DNA from: Heyndrickxia coagulans DSM 1 = ATCC 7050
GTDB lineage: Bacteria > Bacillota > Bacilli > Bacillales > Bacillaceae_C
Length of the DNA stretch: 45,064 nt
Assembly: GCF_000290615.1 (NCBI RefSeq)
Contig: NZ_ALAS01000239.1
Location: forward strand, 1 to 45,064
Reading direction: 5' to 3'
In this document: positions 33,570-41,817 of the stretch, piece by piece
Numbering within the stretch: the first letter of the stretch is position 1
Layout of the letters: every line of letters begins with the position of its first letter
The notes under the pieces: generated by a model
Seen by the model: only the letters and a program-made list of their open reading frames with translations
Database searches by the model: none
What the model was told of the DNA's origin: nothing
Made by a program: the position numbers and the translations under genes

Positions 33570-34784
33570 ATGAAGAAGAACCGCTTGCAGGCTTTTTTAT
33601 TTATCCTTCCAGCCCTGCTGATTATCGGCGTATTCTCGCTGTGGCCGATTTTTCAGTCACTCCGCTATACCTTTTTTGATTATCAGCTGAATAACCAGCA
33701 AAAATCGGGGCTGTACATGAGCCCGCGCTATAATTTCGATTTATTTGACGAAACGCAAACGTATGTCAGGCTGTTTCTGACAGAAGACCGGGAAAAAATC
33801 ACCAACCCGGCCGACCGGCAAAAAGTCGACAAGCTGGTCCATCGCGTTGCCGATGTTGCCAAGCAGTATAAAGGCAGAAAAGGCGTCCAAAAAATCAGCC
33901 AGGCCGACCAGAAAAAGCTGATGGGCCTTTATACCGACTCATCCAAACTGGTAAAGGAAATCAATGCCAAATACAATACGCAAAACGGAAAAAATTTATC
34001 AAAAATTGTTAAAGATTTCAAAAGCAGCTTTGTACCCTCCAACTTCATCGGCTTCAAGTCTTATAAAGAAGCATTGCATGACAAACGACTCGGGCATGCC
34101 TTATGGAATACCGTGCTCTTTACCGTCGTTTCGGTTTTCCTTGAGTTCGTCCTCGGCCTCGGCCTCGCCATGATTATGAACAAAGCGTTCAGAGGGCAAG
34201 GCATTGTAAGGACAACTTCGCTGATCCCGTGGGCAATTCCGACCGCGGTTGCCGCGCTCATGTGGAGTTATTTGTATGACGGCACAAGCGGTGTTGTCGC
34301 GCATTTTTTCCAATCCATAGGGCTGATCAGCGATTCGCGCATTCTGCTTTTAACGGGATCCGGCGCGATGGTATCCACGATCTTAGCCGACGTTTGGAAA
34401 ACAACACCTTATATGGCCCTTTTGCTGCTTGCCGGCCTGCAAAACATTTCCAAAGGGTTGTATGAAGCCGCATCCATTGACGGCGCAACAAAAATCCAGC
34501 AATTTTTCAAAATTACGCTGCCAATGCTCAAATCTTCTATTTTAGTCGCACTGCTGTTCAGGACACTTGACGCTTTTCGCGTTTTCGACCTGATTTACGT
34601 TCTGACAGGCGGCGGTCCGGGCGGGGCAACAGAAACCATGTCTGTCTACGGTTACAAAACGATGTTCGGGCAAACCAACTTCGGCTACGGCTCCGTCATT
34701 GTCATCATCATGTTTATTTGCGTCGCCATCATCGCAACCATTTACATTAAAGTGCTTGGCGCCAATCTGATGGATAAAAACTAA
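33570..34784 (+). CDS. Sugar ABC transporter permease (MalF-like)
   Basis: 404 residues. Residues 8-35 form the first membrane helix, followed by a hydrophilic extracellular loop of about 150 residues rich in Lys/Asp, as in MalF, then five to six more helices. The EAA loop that docks on the ATPase reads YEAASIDGATKIQQFFKITLP near 300-320. ATG at 33570 has AGAGGTG 8 bases upstream; the frame also opens at a GTG 33549, which lies at that site. It is 12 bases from the partner permease. No ATPase gene is in the operon, so a shared MsmX-type ATPase encoded elsewhere is expected, as is usual in Bacillus. Confidence 0.9.
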   Translation: MKKNRLQAFLFILPALLIIGVFSLWPIFQSLRYTFFDYQLNNQQKSGLYMSPRYNFDLFDETQTYVRLFLTEDREKITNPADRQKVDKLVHRVADVAKQYKGRKGVQKISQADQKKLMGLYTDSSKLVKEINAKYNTQNGKNLSKIVKDFKSSFVPSNFIGFKSYKEALHDKRLGHALWNTVLFTVVSVFLEFVLGLGLAMIMNKAFRGQGIVRTTSLIPWAIPTAVAALMWSYLYDGTSGVVAHFFQSIGLISDSRILLLTGSGAMVSTILADVWKTTPYMALLLLAGLQNISKGLYEAASIDGATKIQQFFKITLPMLKSSILVALLFRTLDAFRVFDLIYVLTGGGPGGATETMSVYGYKTMFGQTNFGYGSVIVIIMFICVAIIATIYIKVLGANLMDKN

Positions 34785-34796
34785 GGAGGGATGGCC

Positions 34797-35624
34797 ATGA
34801 AAACGAACCGCAAATGGAATGTGCTCATCATCGCCCTGATTGCCGTATTTTTATTTGGGATGATATTTCCGTTTTTCTGGATTTTTATCACCTCCTTTAA
34901 ACCTTCCGGGGAAATTTTTGGGGACGGGGCTTTTCGGGTCTTTGCCCATCATCCGACATGGGAAAATTACACGCAGATTTTCCAAAAGGGAATCCTGACA
35001 TCGGTGAAAAACAGTTTTATCGTTGCGACAACGACAACGGTTTACATTATTTTAATTGCCACGTTTACGGCTTACGCCATTTCGCGTTTTGATTTTAAAG
35101 GGAAAAACTTGTTGCTCGGGCTGATTCTGGCGGTTTCGATGTTCCCGCAAATGATTGTCACCGGGCCGATTTATAACTTGTTCCTGCATTTGCATTTAAC
35201 GAACTCGTATGCGATTGTCCTGCCGTATTCGACGATCACCCTGCCGACTGCGGTATGGATCCTAGTGACGCATTTCAACCAGATTCCGCTCGCGCTTGAA
35301 GAATCGGCAAAAATTGACGGTGCGACGCCGGTTCAGACGCTGTTCCGGATCGTCTTCCCGCTTGCCGCGCCAGGTGTCTTTACAACTGCGATTATTACAT
35401 TCATTGCTGCGTGGAACGAATTTTTGCTGACGATTACCTTAAACTCAGACGCTGACTACCATACTGTGCCGGTCGCGATTTCTTTCCTCCGTACCCAGTT
35501 CCAAATTCTTTGGGGACAGGTCGCGGCCGCTACCACAGTCGTCACGGTCCCGACCCTGATCATCGTCCTTCTGTTCCAGAAGCAAATCGTCTCCGGCCTT
35601 ACAACGGGCGGGGTGAAAGAATAA
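34797..35624 (+). CDS. Sugar ABC transporter permease (MalG-like)
   Basis: 275 residues with six membrane helices and the EAA loop LEESAKIDGATPVQTLFRIVFP near 178-199. It pairs with the MalF-like protein to form the translocation pore. ATG at 34797 is 7 bases after GGAGG; an ATG at 34791 is too close to it. The C-terminal KQIVSGLTTGGVKE is typical of MalG/GanQ-class permeases. Confidence 0.92.
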   Translation: MKTNRKWNVLIIALIAVFLFGMIFPFFWIFITSFKPSGEIFGDGAFRVFAHHPTWENYTQIFQKGILTSVKNSFIVATTTTVYIILIATFTAYAISRFDFKGKNLLLGLILAVSMFPQMIVTGPIYNLFLHLHLTNSYAIVLPYSTITLPTAVWILVTHFNQIPLALEESAKIDGATPVQTLFRIVFPLAAPGVFTTAIITFIAAWNEFLLTITLNSDADYHTVPVAISFLRTQFQILWGQVAAATTVVTVPTLIIVLLFQKQIVSGLTTGGVKE

Positions 35625-35661
35625 TTTCACATCCCCCGTACTGCAAAAAAGGAACACGTTG

Positions 35662-35694
35662 AGCCGGCAGGAGATCCGTTGTTGCCCGCCGGCT
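35662..35694 (+). other. Intercistronic hairpin before the second GH65 gene
   Basis: AGCCGGC (35662-35668) pairs with GCCGGCT (35688-35694). There is no T-run, so an RNA-stability or spacing element is more likely than a terminator. Confidence 0.4.
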
Positions 35695-35765
35695 GAATCA
35701 TAAAGAAGATGAAGGGTACTTGCATCATGCCCTCTATGAATTTCAAATTTTTGGAGGAACCGCGT

Positions 35766-38054
35766 ATGACATGGGAAATGGCAAAACACGAATGTGACAA
35801 ACAAATGCTGCTGGTCAATGAAAGTTTATTTGCGCTCGGAAACGGCTATCTTGGCGTGCGCGGCAACTTTGAAGAAGGCTACCCGGAAGAAATTCCTTCC
35901 ATCCGCGGCACATACTTGAATGCTTTTTATGACATTACAGACATCGAATACGGGGAAAAAGCGTACGGATTTCCGGAAACCGGGCAGAAAATGCTGAATG
36001 TGATCGATGCACAGACCGTCGAAATTTTTCTTGGGGAAGAACGCTTCTCGCTTTTTGAAGGGGAAGTCCTCGGTTTTTCCCAAACTTTGCACATGAAACG
36101 CGGGTTTTCCGAACGTGCCATCCACTGGAAATCGCCTTCCGGAAAAGAAATCAGACTCACTTTTTCGCGGCTCGTTTCTTTTACACAACGGGAACTGTTT
36201 GCGATTCAAGTGAAAATGAAGCCGGTGAACTTTTCCGGGCCGGTGCGGGTGATTTCCACTGTCAACGGTGATGTGCAAAATTATGTCGATGCAAACGACC
36301 CGCGGACCGGATCTGCCCATGCAAAAAGGCTGGCTGTGACAAAAGCTATAGAGGAAGGCGGCACCATTATACTGCGTGCCCGCACATTTGCTTCCGGGCT
36401 TGAAACGGCCTGTGCCGTAACCCATACTGTTAACGTCCCTTGCGAATGCCGTTATGAACAAGACGAAAATAAAGTGCGCGCAATCATCAATTTCAAGCCC
36501 GGCCAACCGGTATGCTTTACAAAATTTGCGATTTACACGGACACGCTCCGCCACGGGGGCCATGTCGCAGAAAAAGCGGCGGACATCCTGAAAAGCATGC
36601 AAGGGAAAGATTTTTCAGCACTATTACGGGAGCAGGAGCAATATTTAGCCGCTTACTGGCAAGCAGCGGACATTGAAATTGACGGCGATCCGAAACTGCA
36701 GGAAGGGATCCGTTTCAATCTGTTCCAGCTCCTGCAGTCTGCCGGAAAAGACACCGCCAGCAATATTGCGGCAAAAGGGCTGTCCGGCGAAGGCTATGAA
36801 GGGCATTATTTTTGGGATACGGAAATTTATATTTTCCCGGTCTTTCTTTTAACGTATCCGCAAATTGCGCGGCATTTGCTGCTGTACCGTTACCATATCC
36901 TTGACCACGCACGGGCAAGGGCAAAAGAGATGGGCCATCAAAAAGGCGCGCTATTTCCGTGGCGGACGATCTCCGGCACGGAATGCTCCCCGTATTTCCC
37001 TGCCGGCACAGCGCAGTATCACATCAGCGCGGACATTGCTTACAGCTATATGCAGTACTGGTATGCCACACAAGATCAGGACTTTATGAAACAATACGGC
37101 ATCGAAATCCTCGTGGAAACGGCGCGGCTTTGGCTTGAGGTTGGGCATTACCGGGAAAAGGACGGCAAATTTGCGATTGAAGATGTGACCGGGCCGGATG
37201 AGTACACGGCCATCGTTAATAACAATTACTATACCAATGTGATGGCAAAATACAATTTAAAATCAGCGCACAAATTTTACTACTGGCTGAAAGAAACAGA
37301 TGCGGCCTTTTTTGCGGCATTTGCGGCGCGGCTTGGCTTAACGGACGAAGAAGCGGCAAGCTGGCGGAAAGCAGCGGATGGGATGTATCTCCCTTATGAT
37401 GAAAAGCGCGGCATTCACAAACAGGATGACAGCTTTCTCGATAAAGCGGTCTGGGATTTTGAACATACGCCGAAAGACCATTACCCGCTCCTTTTGCATT
37501 ATCATCCGCTCACGATTTACCGGCATCAGGTGTGCAAACAGGCGGACACGGTACTTGCACATTTTTTGCTGGAAGAAGAGGCCGATCCGGAAACGATCCG
37601 AAACTCATATCATTATTATGAAAAAGTCACAACACACGATTCATCGCTGTCCACTTGCATCTTCAGCATCATGGCGTCCAGGCTCGGCGAAACGAAAAAA
37701 GCGTATCAATATTTTATCGAAACAGCCCGTCTTGATCTTGATAACACGCACGGCAACACAAAAGACGGCCTGCATATGGCCAATATGGGTGGGACATGGC
37801 TGTCCATCGTGTACGGATTCGGCGGCGTCCGGATCAAAGAAAATGGGCTTTTCTTAAACCCGGCCATTCCGGAACAATGGGACCGCTATTTATTCCGTCT
37901 CACCTACCAAAACCGCAGGCTCCGGGTGGAAGTCACGCGCCATGCGTTCAAAGTGGCATTGCTGGAAGGAGATGCGCTGGACATCCATATCGGCGGCCGG
38001 ACAGAAACGCTGCAACCAGGCAGGACGATTACCCGGCCGATTCCCGGATTGTGA
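35766..38054 (+). CDS. GH65 disaccharide phosphorylase, kojibiose/nigerose/trehalose-type
   Basis: 762 residues, GH65 layout. ESLFALGNGYLGVRGNFEEGY near residue 19-39, WDTEIYIFPVF near 345, GALFPWRTISGTE near 398-410, TAQYHISADIAYS near 418-430, and VTGPDEYTAIVNNNYYTN near 474, with Glu479 as general acid. The GALFPWRTI and PAGTAQYHI segments group with kojibiose-, nigerose- and trehalose-phosphorylase-like enzymes, not with maltose phosphorylase (its counterpart here reads [20 protein letters not shown]). It should release beta-glucose-1-phosphate from a glucose disaccharide brought in by the upstream importer. ATG 35766 is 8 bases from GGAGG; alternative ATGs at 35709 and 35727 have weaker sites. 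No beta-PGM follows, so PgmB at 15381 may serve both routes. Confidence 0.88.
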   Translation: MTWEMAKHECDKQMLLVNESLFALGNGYLGVRGNFEEGYPEEIPSIRGTYLNAFYDITDIEYGEKAYGFPETGQKMLNVIDAQTVEIFLGEERFSLFEGEVLGFSQTLHMKRGFSERAIHWKSPSGKEIRLTFSRLVSFTQRELFAIQVKMKPVNFSGPVRVISTVNGDVQNYVDANDPRTGSAHAKRLAVTKAIEEGGTIILRARTFASGLETACAVTHTVNVPCECRYEQDENKVRAIINFKPGQPVCFTKFAIYTDTLRHGGHVAEKAADILKSMQGKDFSALLREQEQYLAAYWQAADIEIDGDPKLQEGIRFNLFQLLQSAGKDTASNIAAKGLSGEGYEGHYFWDTEIYIFPVFLLTYPQIARHLLLYRYHILDHARARAKEMGHQKGALFPWRTISGTECSPYFPAGTAQYHISADIAYSYMQYWYATQDQDFMKQYGIEILVETARLWLEVGHYREKDGKFAIEDVTGPDEYTAIVNNNYYTNVMAKYNLKSAHKFYYWLKETDAAFFAAFAARLGLTDEEAASWRKAADGMYLPYDEKRGIHKQDDSFLDKAVWDFEHTPKDHYPLLLHYHPLTIYRHQVCKQADTVLAHFLLEEEADPETIRNSYHYYEKVTTHDSSLSTCIFSIMASRLGETKKAYQYFIETARLDLDNTHGNTKDGLHMANMGGTWLSIVYGFGGVRIKENGLFLNPAIPEQWDRYLFRLTYQNRRLRVEVTRHAFKVALLEGDALDIHIGGRTETLQPGRTITRPIPGL

Positions 38055-38089
38055 ATACAGGCGTTTTCATTGCACAAAAAATAGAAAAA

Positions 38090-38131
38090 AGCGGCGGGAC
38101 CCTTTTTACAGTGGTTTCCCGCTGCTTTTTT
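38090..38131. terminator. Bidirectional terminator between GH65 and metC
   Basis: AGCGGCGGGA (38090-38099) pairs with TCCCGCTGC plus T (38117-38126) with one G-U pair, flanked by six As and six Ts. It serves the sugar operon and, from the other side, metIC. Confidence 0.82.
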
Positions 38132-38199
38132 CGGAACTTCTGAACGAATCGGGCTTTAACCGGCAACAGTTGGCGTTTCCTGCTGAAGGAATCCGGCTT

Positions 38200-39375
38200 C
38201 TATTTCACTGGTGTGCCAGCTTTCGTGTATGAAAAAGCCTGCTCAAAATCGGCAATCAGATCATCCGGATTTTCGAGGCCAACCGATAAGCGCAACAAGC
38301 TGTCGGAGATGCCGCGTTTTCTTCGGTCCTCAGGCGGCATTGCGGCGTGGGACATTTTTGCCGGATAAGACAAAATCGATTCTACAGCACCGAGGCTGAC
38401 GGCAAAAACCGGGATTTTTACATGGCTGACGAATGCCCGTAGCGCCTCTTCATCTTCCAGTTCAAACGACAATACCGCGCCCGGCCCTTGTGCCTCCAGC
38501 TTTTGCAATGCATGCTGTGGATGGTGCCCGAGCCCCGGATAATACACGTTTCGTACAAGCGGATGCGCATCAAGAAAACGTGCGATTTTCACCGCTGATT
38601 GCTGCGATTGGAGCAACCGCACATGCAACGTTTTCAACCCGCGCAAAACGAGCCATGCATCCTGGACGCCGAGTATCGCCCCGAACGAGTTTTGCAAAAA
38701 GCCGAGGCGCGCTGCCAATGCTTCATCTTTTACAACTGCAAGCCCGGCGACGACATCGCTGTGCCCCGCTAAAAATTTCGTCGCGCTGTGCAGCACGATA
38801 TCCGCCCCGAGTTCAAGCGGGCGCTGCAGGGCAGGCGTTAAAAAGGTGTTGTCGACAAAGGTGAGCGCCCCGGTTTCCTTTGCCAGTTCACTCACCGCAC
38901 GGATATCCGTCACTTTTAAAAGCGGGTTTGAAGGGGTTTCTACATAAAAAGCTTTCGTGTTCGGGCGGACGGCCTGCCGCACTTCTTCAAGGTTGGTCAT
39001 ATCCACAAATGTATGTTCAATACCAAGCCGTGTCAGGACTTCTGTCACCATCCGGAACGTGCCGCCGTACACATCCTCGGTGATCACAACATGGTCGCCC
39101 GCCGACAAAAGCAGAAATGCCGTTGAAATCGCCGCCATCCCGGAAGCAAACGCGAAACCTTTGGCGCCGCCTTCGAGTTCGGCTATGACATCCTCGAGCG
39201 CTTCCCTCGTCGGATTGAGCGAGCGGCTGTAATCGTATTTGCCGAACTGATCAATGTCCGCCTGGTGGTATGTCGAAGCATGCTGGATCGGCACACTCAC
39301 CGCACCGGTCACCTGGTCAATTTTGTGGCTGTTATGTAAAAGCCTCGTTTGAAAAGAATAATCTTCATTTGTCAT
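38200..39375 (-). CDS. metC: Cystathionine beta-lyase
   Basis: 391-residue PLP enzyme of the Cys/Met metabolism family that splits cystathionine to homocysteine. It shows SVPIQHASTYHQ near 27-38, YSRSLNPTREALE near 49-61, FASGMAAIS near 75-83, ETPSNPLLKVTD near 145-156, VDNTFLTPALQRPLELGADIV near 173-193, and the PLP lysine in HSATKF near 195-200. Its ATG overlaps the metI stop (ATGA), so the two are translationally coupled, as in B. subtilis metIC. AAGGGG lies upstream. Control is by the SAM riboswitch before metI. Confidence 0.93.
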   Translation of the reverse strand: MTNEDYSFQTRLLHNSHKIDQVTGAVSVPIQHASTYHQADIDQFGKYDYSRSLNPTREALEDVIAELEGGAKGFAFASGMAAISTAFLLLSAGDHVVITEDVYGGTFRMVTEVLTRLGIEHTFVDMTNLEEVRQAVRPNTKAFYVETPSNPLLKVTDIRAVSELAKETGALTFVDNTFLTPALQRPLELGADIVLHSATKFLAGHSDVVAGLAVVKDEALAARLGFLQNSFGAILGVQDAWLVLRGLKTLHVRLLQSQQSAVKIARFLDAHPLVRNVYYPGLGHHPQHALQKLEAQGPGAVLSFELEDEEALRAFVSHVKIPVFAVSLGAVESILSYPAKMSHAAMPPEDRRKRGISDSLLRLSVGLENPDDLIADFEQAFSYTKAGTPVK

Positions 39376-40487
39376 CGTGTTTGCACCCCTTCGTGAATGT
39401 TGGCAAAAGCTTTTTCAATATCTGCAATCAAATCGCGGTCATCTTCAATTCCGACTGAAAAGCGCAAAAGGCAGTTGTCCACGCCCGAGGCAATCCGTTT
39501 TTCTTCCGGAATGTCGGCATGCGTCTGTGTAGCCGGGTAAGTGATAAAACTTTCCGTCCCGCCGAGGCTTTCGGCAAATGTAATCAGAGACAGGCCGCGT
39601 AAAAACGGGTCAATCCATGATTCTTCTTTTACACGGAAAGAAAGCATCCCGCCGCGGCCCGGATACAGCACATCTTTTACATCCGGATGCGCGCTTAAAA
39701 AGGCCGCCACAGCTTTTGCATTCTTTTCGTGTTTTTCCATCCGGAGCGCCAGCGTTTTCATACCGCGCATCAAAAGCCATGAATCAAACGGGCTGAGTGT
39801 GGCGCCGGCACCGTTATGGTACAAGAAAAGCTTGTCGCAAAGTTCAGCGCCCTTTGCCACGATCAGCCCGGCCAGCACATCGTTATGCCCTCCAAGATAT
39901 TTCGTTGCGCTGTGGACCACAATATCAGCGCCTTCTTTAATCGGCTGCTGCAAAAGCGGGGTGTAAAAAGTATTGTCCACGATCAGCAGGATTCCGTGCC
40001 TTTTCGCAATTTCAGCCACAGCGCCGATATCCGTCTGCTGCATGAGGGGGTTTGTCGGTGTTTCGAGAAAAATGGCTTTCGTTTTCGGGGTGATTTCTTT
40101 TTCAATATTTTCCGGGTTGCAAGTATTCACGTACTTACAACAAAGCCCCCATTTTTTATACCCCTGCTCCAGCAGGCGGTAGGTGCCGCCGTATAAATCA
40201 TCACTCACAATCCACTCATCGCCGGCCTGGAACAAAGATAAAACAGTGAAAATCGCAGCCATGCCGGAACTGCACGCAAACCCGCGGTCCCCGCCCTCCA
40301 GATCCGCAATCGCTTCTTCCAGCAACTGGCGTGTCGGGTTGCCGGTACGGGAATAATCAAAACCGGTCGACTGCCCAATGCCTTCGTGTTGGTAAGCGGT
40401 AGAAAAATAAACAGGCGGGTTCACCGCACCTGTCACGCGGTCACTGCGGTTTCCGATCTGTGCAAGTTTTGTTTCTGTACGATACAT
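39372..40487 (-). CDS. metI: Cystathionine gamma-synthase / O-acetylhomoserine thiolyase
   Basis: 371 residues. ETKLAQIGNRSD near 5-16, PPVYFSTAYQHEGIG near 23-37, FDYSRTGNPTRQL near 41-53, CSSGMAAIFT near 70-79, DLYGGTYRL near 96-104, ETPTNPLMQQTD near 141-152, VDNTFYTPLLQQP near 169-181 and the PLP lysine in HSATKYLGGHND near 191-202 closely follow B. subtilis MetI. The tail SLGGTESFITYPATQTHADIPEE is also characteristic. ATG 40487 is 8 bases after GAGGGAG; the frame stays open upstream but there it is the riboswitch. First gene of metIC. Confidence 0.95.
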   Translation of the reverse strand: MYRTETKLAQIGNRSDRVTGAVNPPVYFSTAYQHEGIGQSTGFDYSRTGNPTRQLLEEAIADLEGGDRGFACSSGMAAIFTVLSLFQAGDEWIVSDDLYGGTYRLLEQGYKKWGLCCKYVNTCNPENIEKEITPKTKAIFLETPTNPLMQQTDIGAVAEIAKRHGILLIVDNTFYTPLLQQPIKEGADIVVHSATKYLGGHNDVLAGLIVAKGAELCDKLFLYHNGAGATLSPFDSWLLMRGMKTLALRMEKHEKNAKAVAAFLSAHPDVKDVLYPGRGGMLSFRVKEESWIDPFLRGLSLITFAESLGGTESFITYPATQTHADIPEEKRIASGVDNCLLRFSVGIEDDRDLIADIEKAFANIHEGVQTR

Positions 40488-40512
40488 GATGGACACTCCC
40501 TCAAATAAAGTT

Positions 40513-40538
40513 AAAAACCTTCTCCAATAAGAAGAAGG
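40513..40538 (-). terminator. Expression-platform terminator of the SAM riboswitch
   Basis: Minus-strand CCTTCT (complement of 40533-40538) pairs with AGAAGG (complement of 40518-40523) followed by five Ts (40513-40517). The TCTTCTTAT inside the loop side is complementary to ATAAGAAGA at the 3' end of P1 (40562-40570), which gives the antiterminator. Confidence 0.88.
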
Positions 40539-40565
40539 CCATTCCTTTCGTGCATGAACCATCTT

Positions 40566-40682
40566 CTTATCTTTCAAGTTATGGATCCCATAACTTGCAG
40601 GACTTAGCACCTTTTCAACGCGTAAAAGCATTGAAGGTTGCTGAGGCTTCATCGGGCCATTCCCTCAACCTCTCTTGATAAG
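40566..40682 (-). promoter_or_regulatory. SAM-I (S-box) riboswitch aptamer
   Basis: Read on the minus strand the leader starts CTTATCAAGAGAGG, has the P2 signature GAGGGAATGGCCC, GATGAAGCCTCAGCAACC, then AAGGTGCTAAGTCCTGC and the P4/closing helix to GATAAG. P1 pairs the CTTATC at 40682 with GATAAG at 40571-40566. These are the conserved S-box elements. High SAM would stabilise P1, free the terminator and stop metIC transcription. Confidence 0.95.
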
Positions 40683-40690
40683 AAAATACG

Positions 40691-40718
40691 AGTATGAAAT
40701 TTGCCATAAACACCGCAA
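40691..40718 (-). promoter_or_regulatory. Probable metIC promoter
   Basis: Minus-strand TTGCGG (complement of 40713-40718), 16-base spacer, CATACT (complement of 40691-40696), placing the start just before the aptamer. Confidence 0.5.
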
Positions 40719-40825
40719 AAGCCATTACACAACGGACTTAAAAAATGCTTATGTTCAATTTATCCCCTTTTTTCGGATTCGTCAAGCTTTTTTAAAAAAT
40801 TTCCAATTTAATTTTTATCATTTGT

Positions 40826-41803
40826 CTATATAGTTTGGACCAAATCCTGAATATGGAGCATGGCAACCGGTTTCTGGGCGGCAACAACCGGCAACACCTT
40901 GAAAGCATGGTCTTCCATTATCCGCAATGCTTCCGCTGCCAGCTGATGCTCACTGACGCAAACCGGATATTTTGTATACAAATCTGCTACTTTTTTGTCC
41001 AGTACTTCATGGCCGTTTAAAAGCTCACGCCGGATATCGCCGTCCGTTAAAATGCCGGCCAGCCGTCCCCGATCATCAATAACTGAAACAGCCCCCGCCC
41101 CCGCTTCCGTCATCATAAATAATGCTTCCTTTATGCCGGTGTCCATTCCGGCAACCGGGTTCATGCTTTTCCGTTTAGCCACATGGCCAACCGTGAGAAG
41201 CAAACGCCGGCCAAGCGAGCCGCCGGGATGGAAGAGCGCAAAATTTTCCGGTTTAAAGTCCCTTGCCTTTAAAAGGGCTACCGCGATCGCATCCCCGAGC
41301 GCAAGCGTGACGGTGGTTGTAGAAGTCGGCGCAAGGCCGAGCGGGCACGCTTCCTCAACTTCCCCGATATCCATCACCAGATTCGAACGCCGCGCCAGTG
41401 TCGACTTGCGTGAACCGGAAATGGCAATCATTTTTGCGCCGATCCTTTTGATGGAGGGGATCATATTTAATATTTCCGACGTTTCCCCGCTGTTGGAAAT
41501 GGCAATGAGGATGTCTTCTTTTGTTATTTTTCCAAGATCGCCGTGCAGTGCTTCTCCCGGGTGAAGGAAAAATGCCGGGGTACCGGTGCTTGCAAATGTG
41601 GAAGCAAGTTTCCGGCCAATGATGCCCGATTTCCCCATTCCTGTAAAAATGACTCTGCCTTCGCACGACAATATCATTTCAATGCCTTCATTTATACGAA
41701 AATTGATCCGGTCTTTCAGCTTTAAGATCTCATTGGCTTCTTTTTCCAGTACTTCACGGACGCTTTCGACATAATTGATGCTTCGTTTGAAATCTTTTAA
41801 CAT
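40826..41803 (-). CDS. kpsF: KpsF/GutQ-type D-arabinose-5-phosphate isomerase
   Basis: Converts ribulose-5-phosphate to arabinose-5-phosphate, the sugar used by KdsA. Residues 35-170 form the SIS domain: FTGMGKSGIIGRKLASTFASTGTP-type loop near 51, LHPGEALHGDLG near 80-91, and SNSGETSEIL near 102-111. Two CBS domains follow (about 205-262 and 270-325; VIDDRGRLAGILTDGDIRR is the first). This SIS-CBS-CBS order and 325-residue length match E. coli KdsD/KpsF/GutQ. ATG 41803 has GGAGG 8 bases upstream. It begins 14 bases after the kdsA stop, so both are one operon. The pairing with kdsA makes Kdo precursor synthesis the likely job, which is unusual in a Gram-positive. Confidence 0.92.
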   Translation of the reverse strand: MLKDFKRSINYVESVREVLEKEANEILKLKDRINFRINEGIEMILSCEGRVIFTGMGKSGIIGRKLASTFASTGTPAFFLHPGEALHGDLGKITKEDILIAISNSGETSEILNMIPSIKRIGAKMIAISGSRKSTLARRSNLVMDIGEVEEACPLGLAPTSTTTVTLALGDAIAVALLKARDFKPENFALFHPGGSLGRRLLLTVGHVAKRKSMNPVAGMDTGIKEALFMMTEAGAGAVSVIDDRGRLAGILTDGDIRRELLNGHEVLDKKVADLYTKYPVCVSEHQLAAEALRIMEDHAFKVLPVVAAQKPVAMLHIQDLVQTI

Positions 41804-41817
41804 CCTATTCACCTCCG

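Noticed and set aside
40488-40652. N-terminal extension of MetI
   Set aside because: This stretch is the riboswitch expression platform; the frame is open only by chance.
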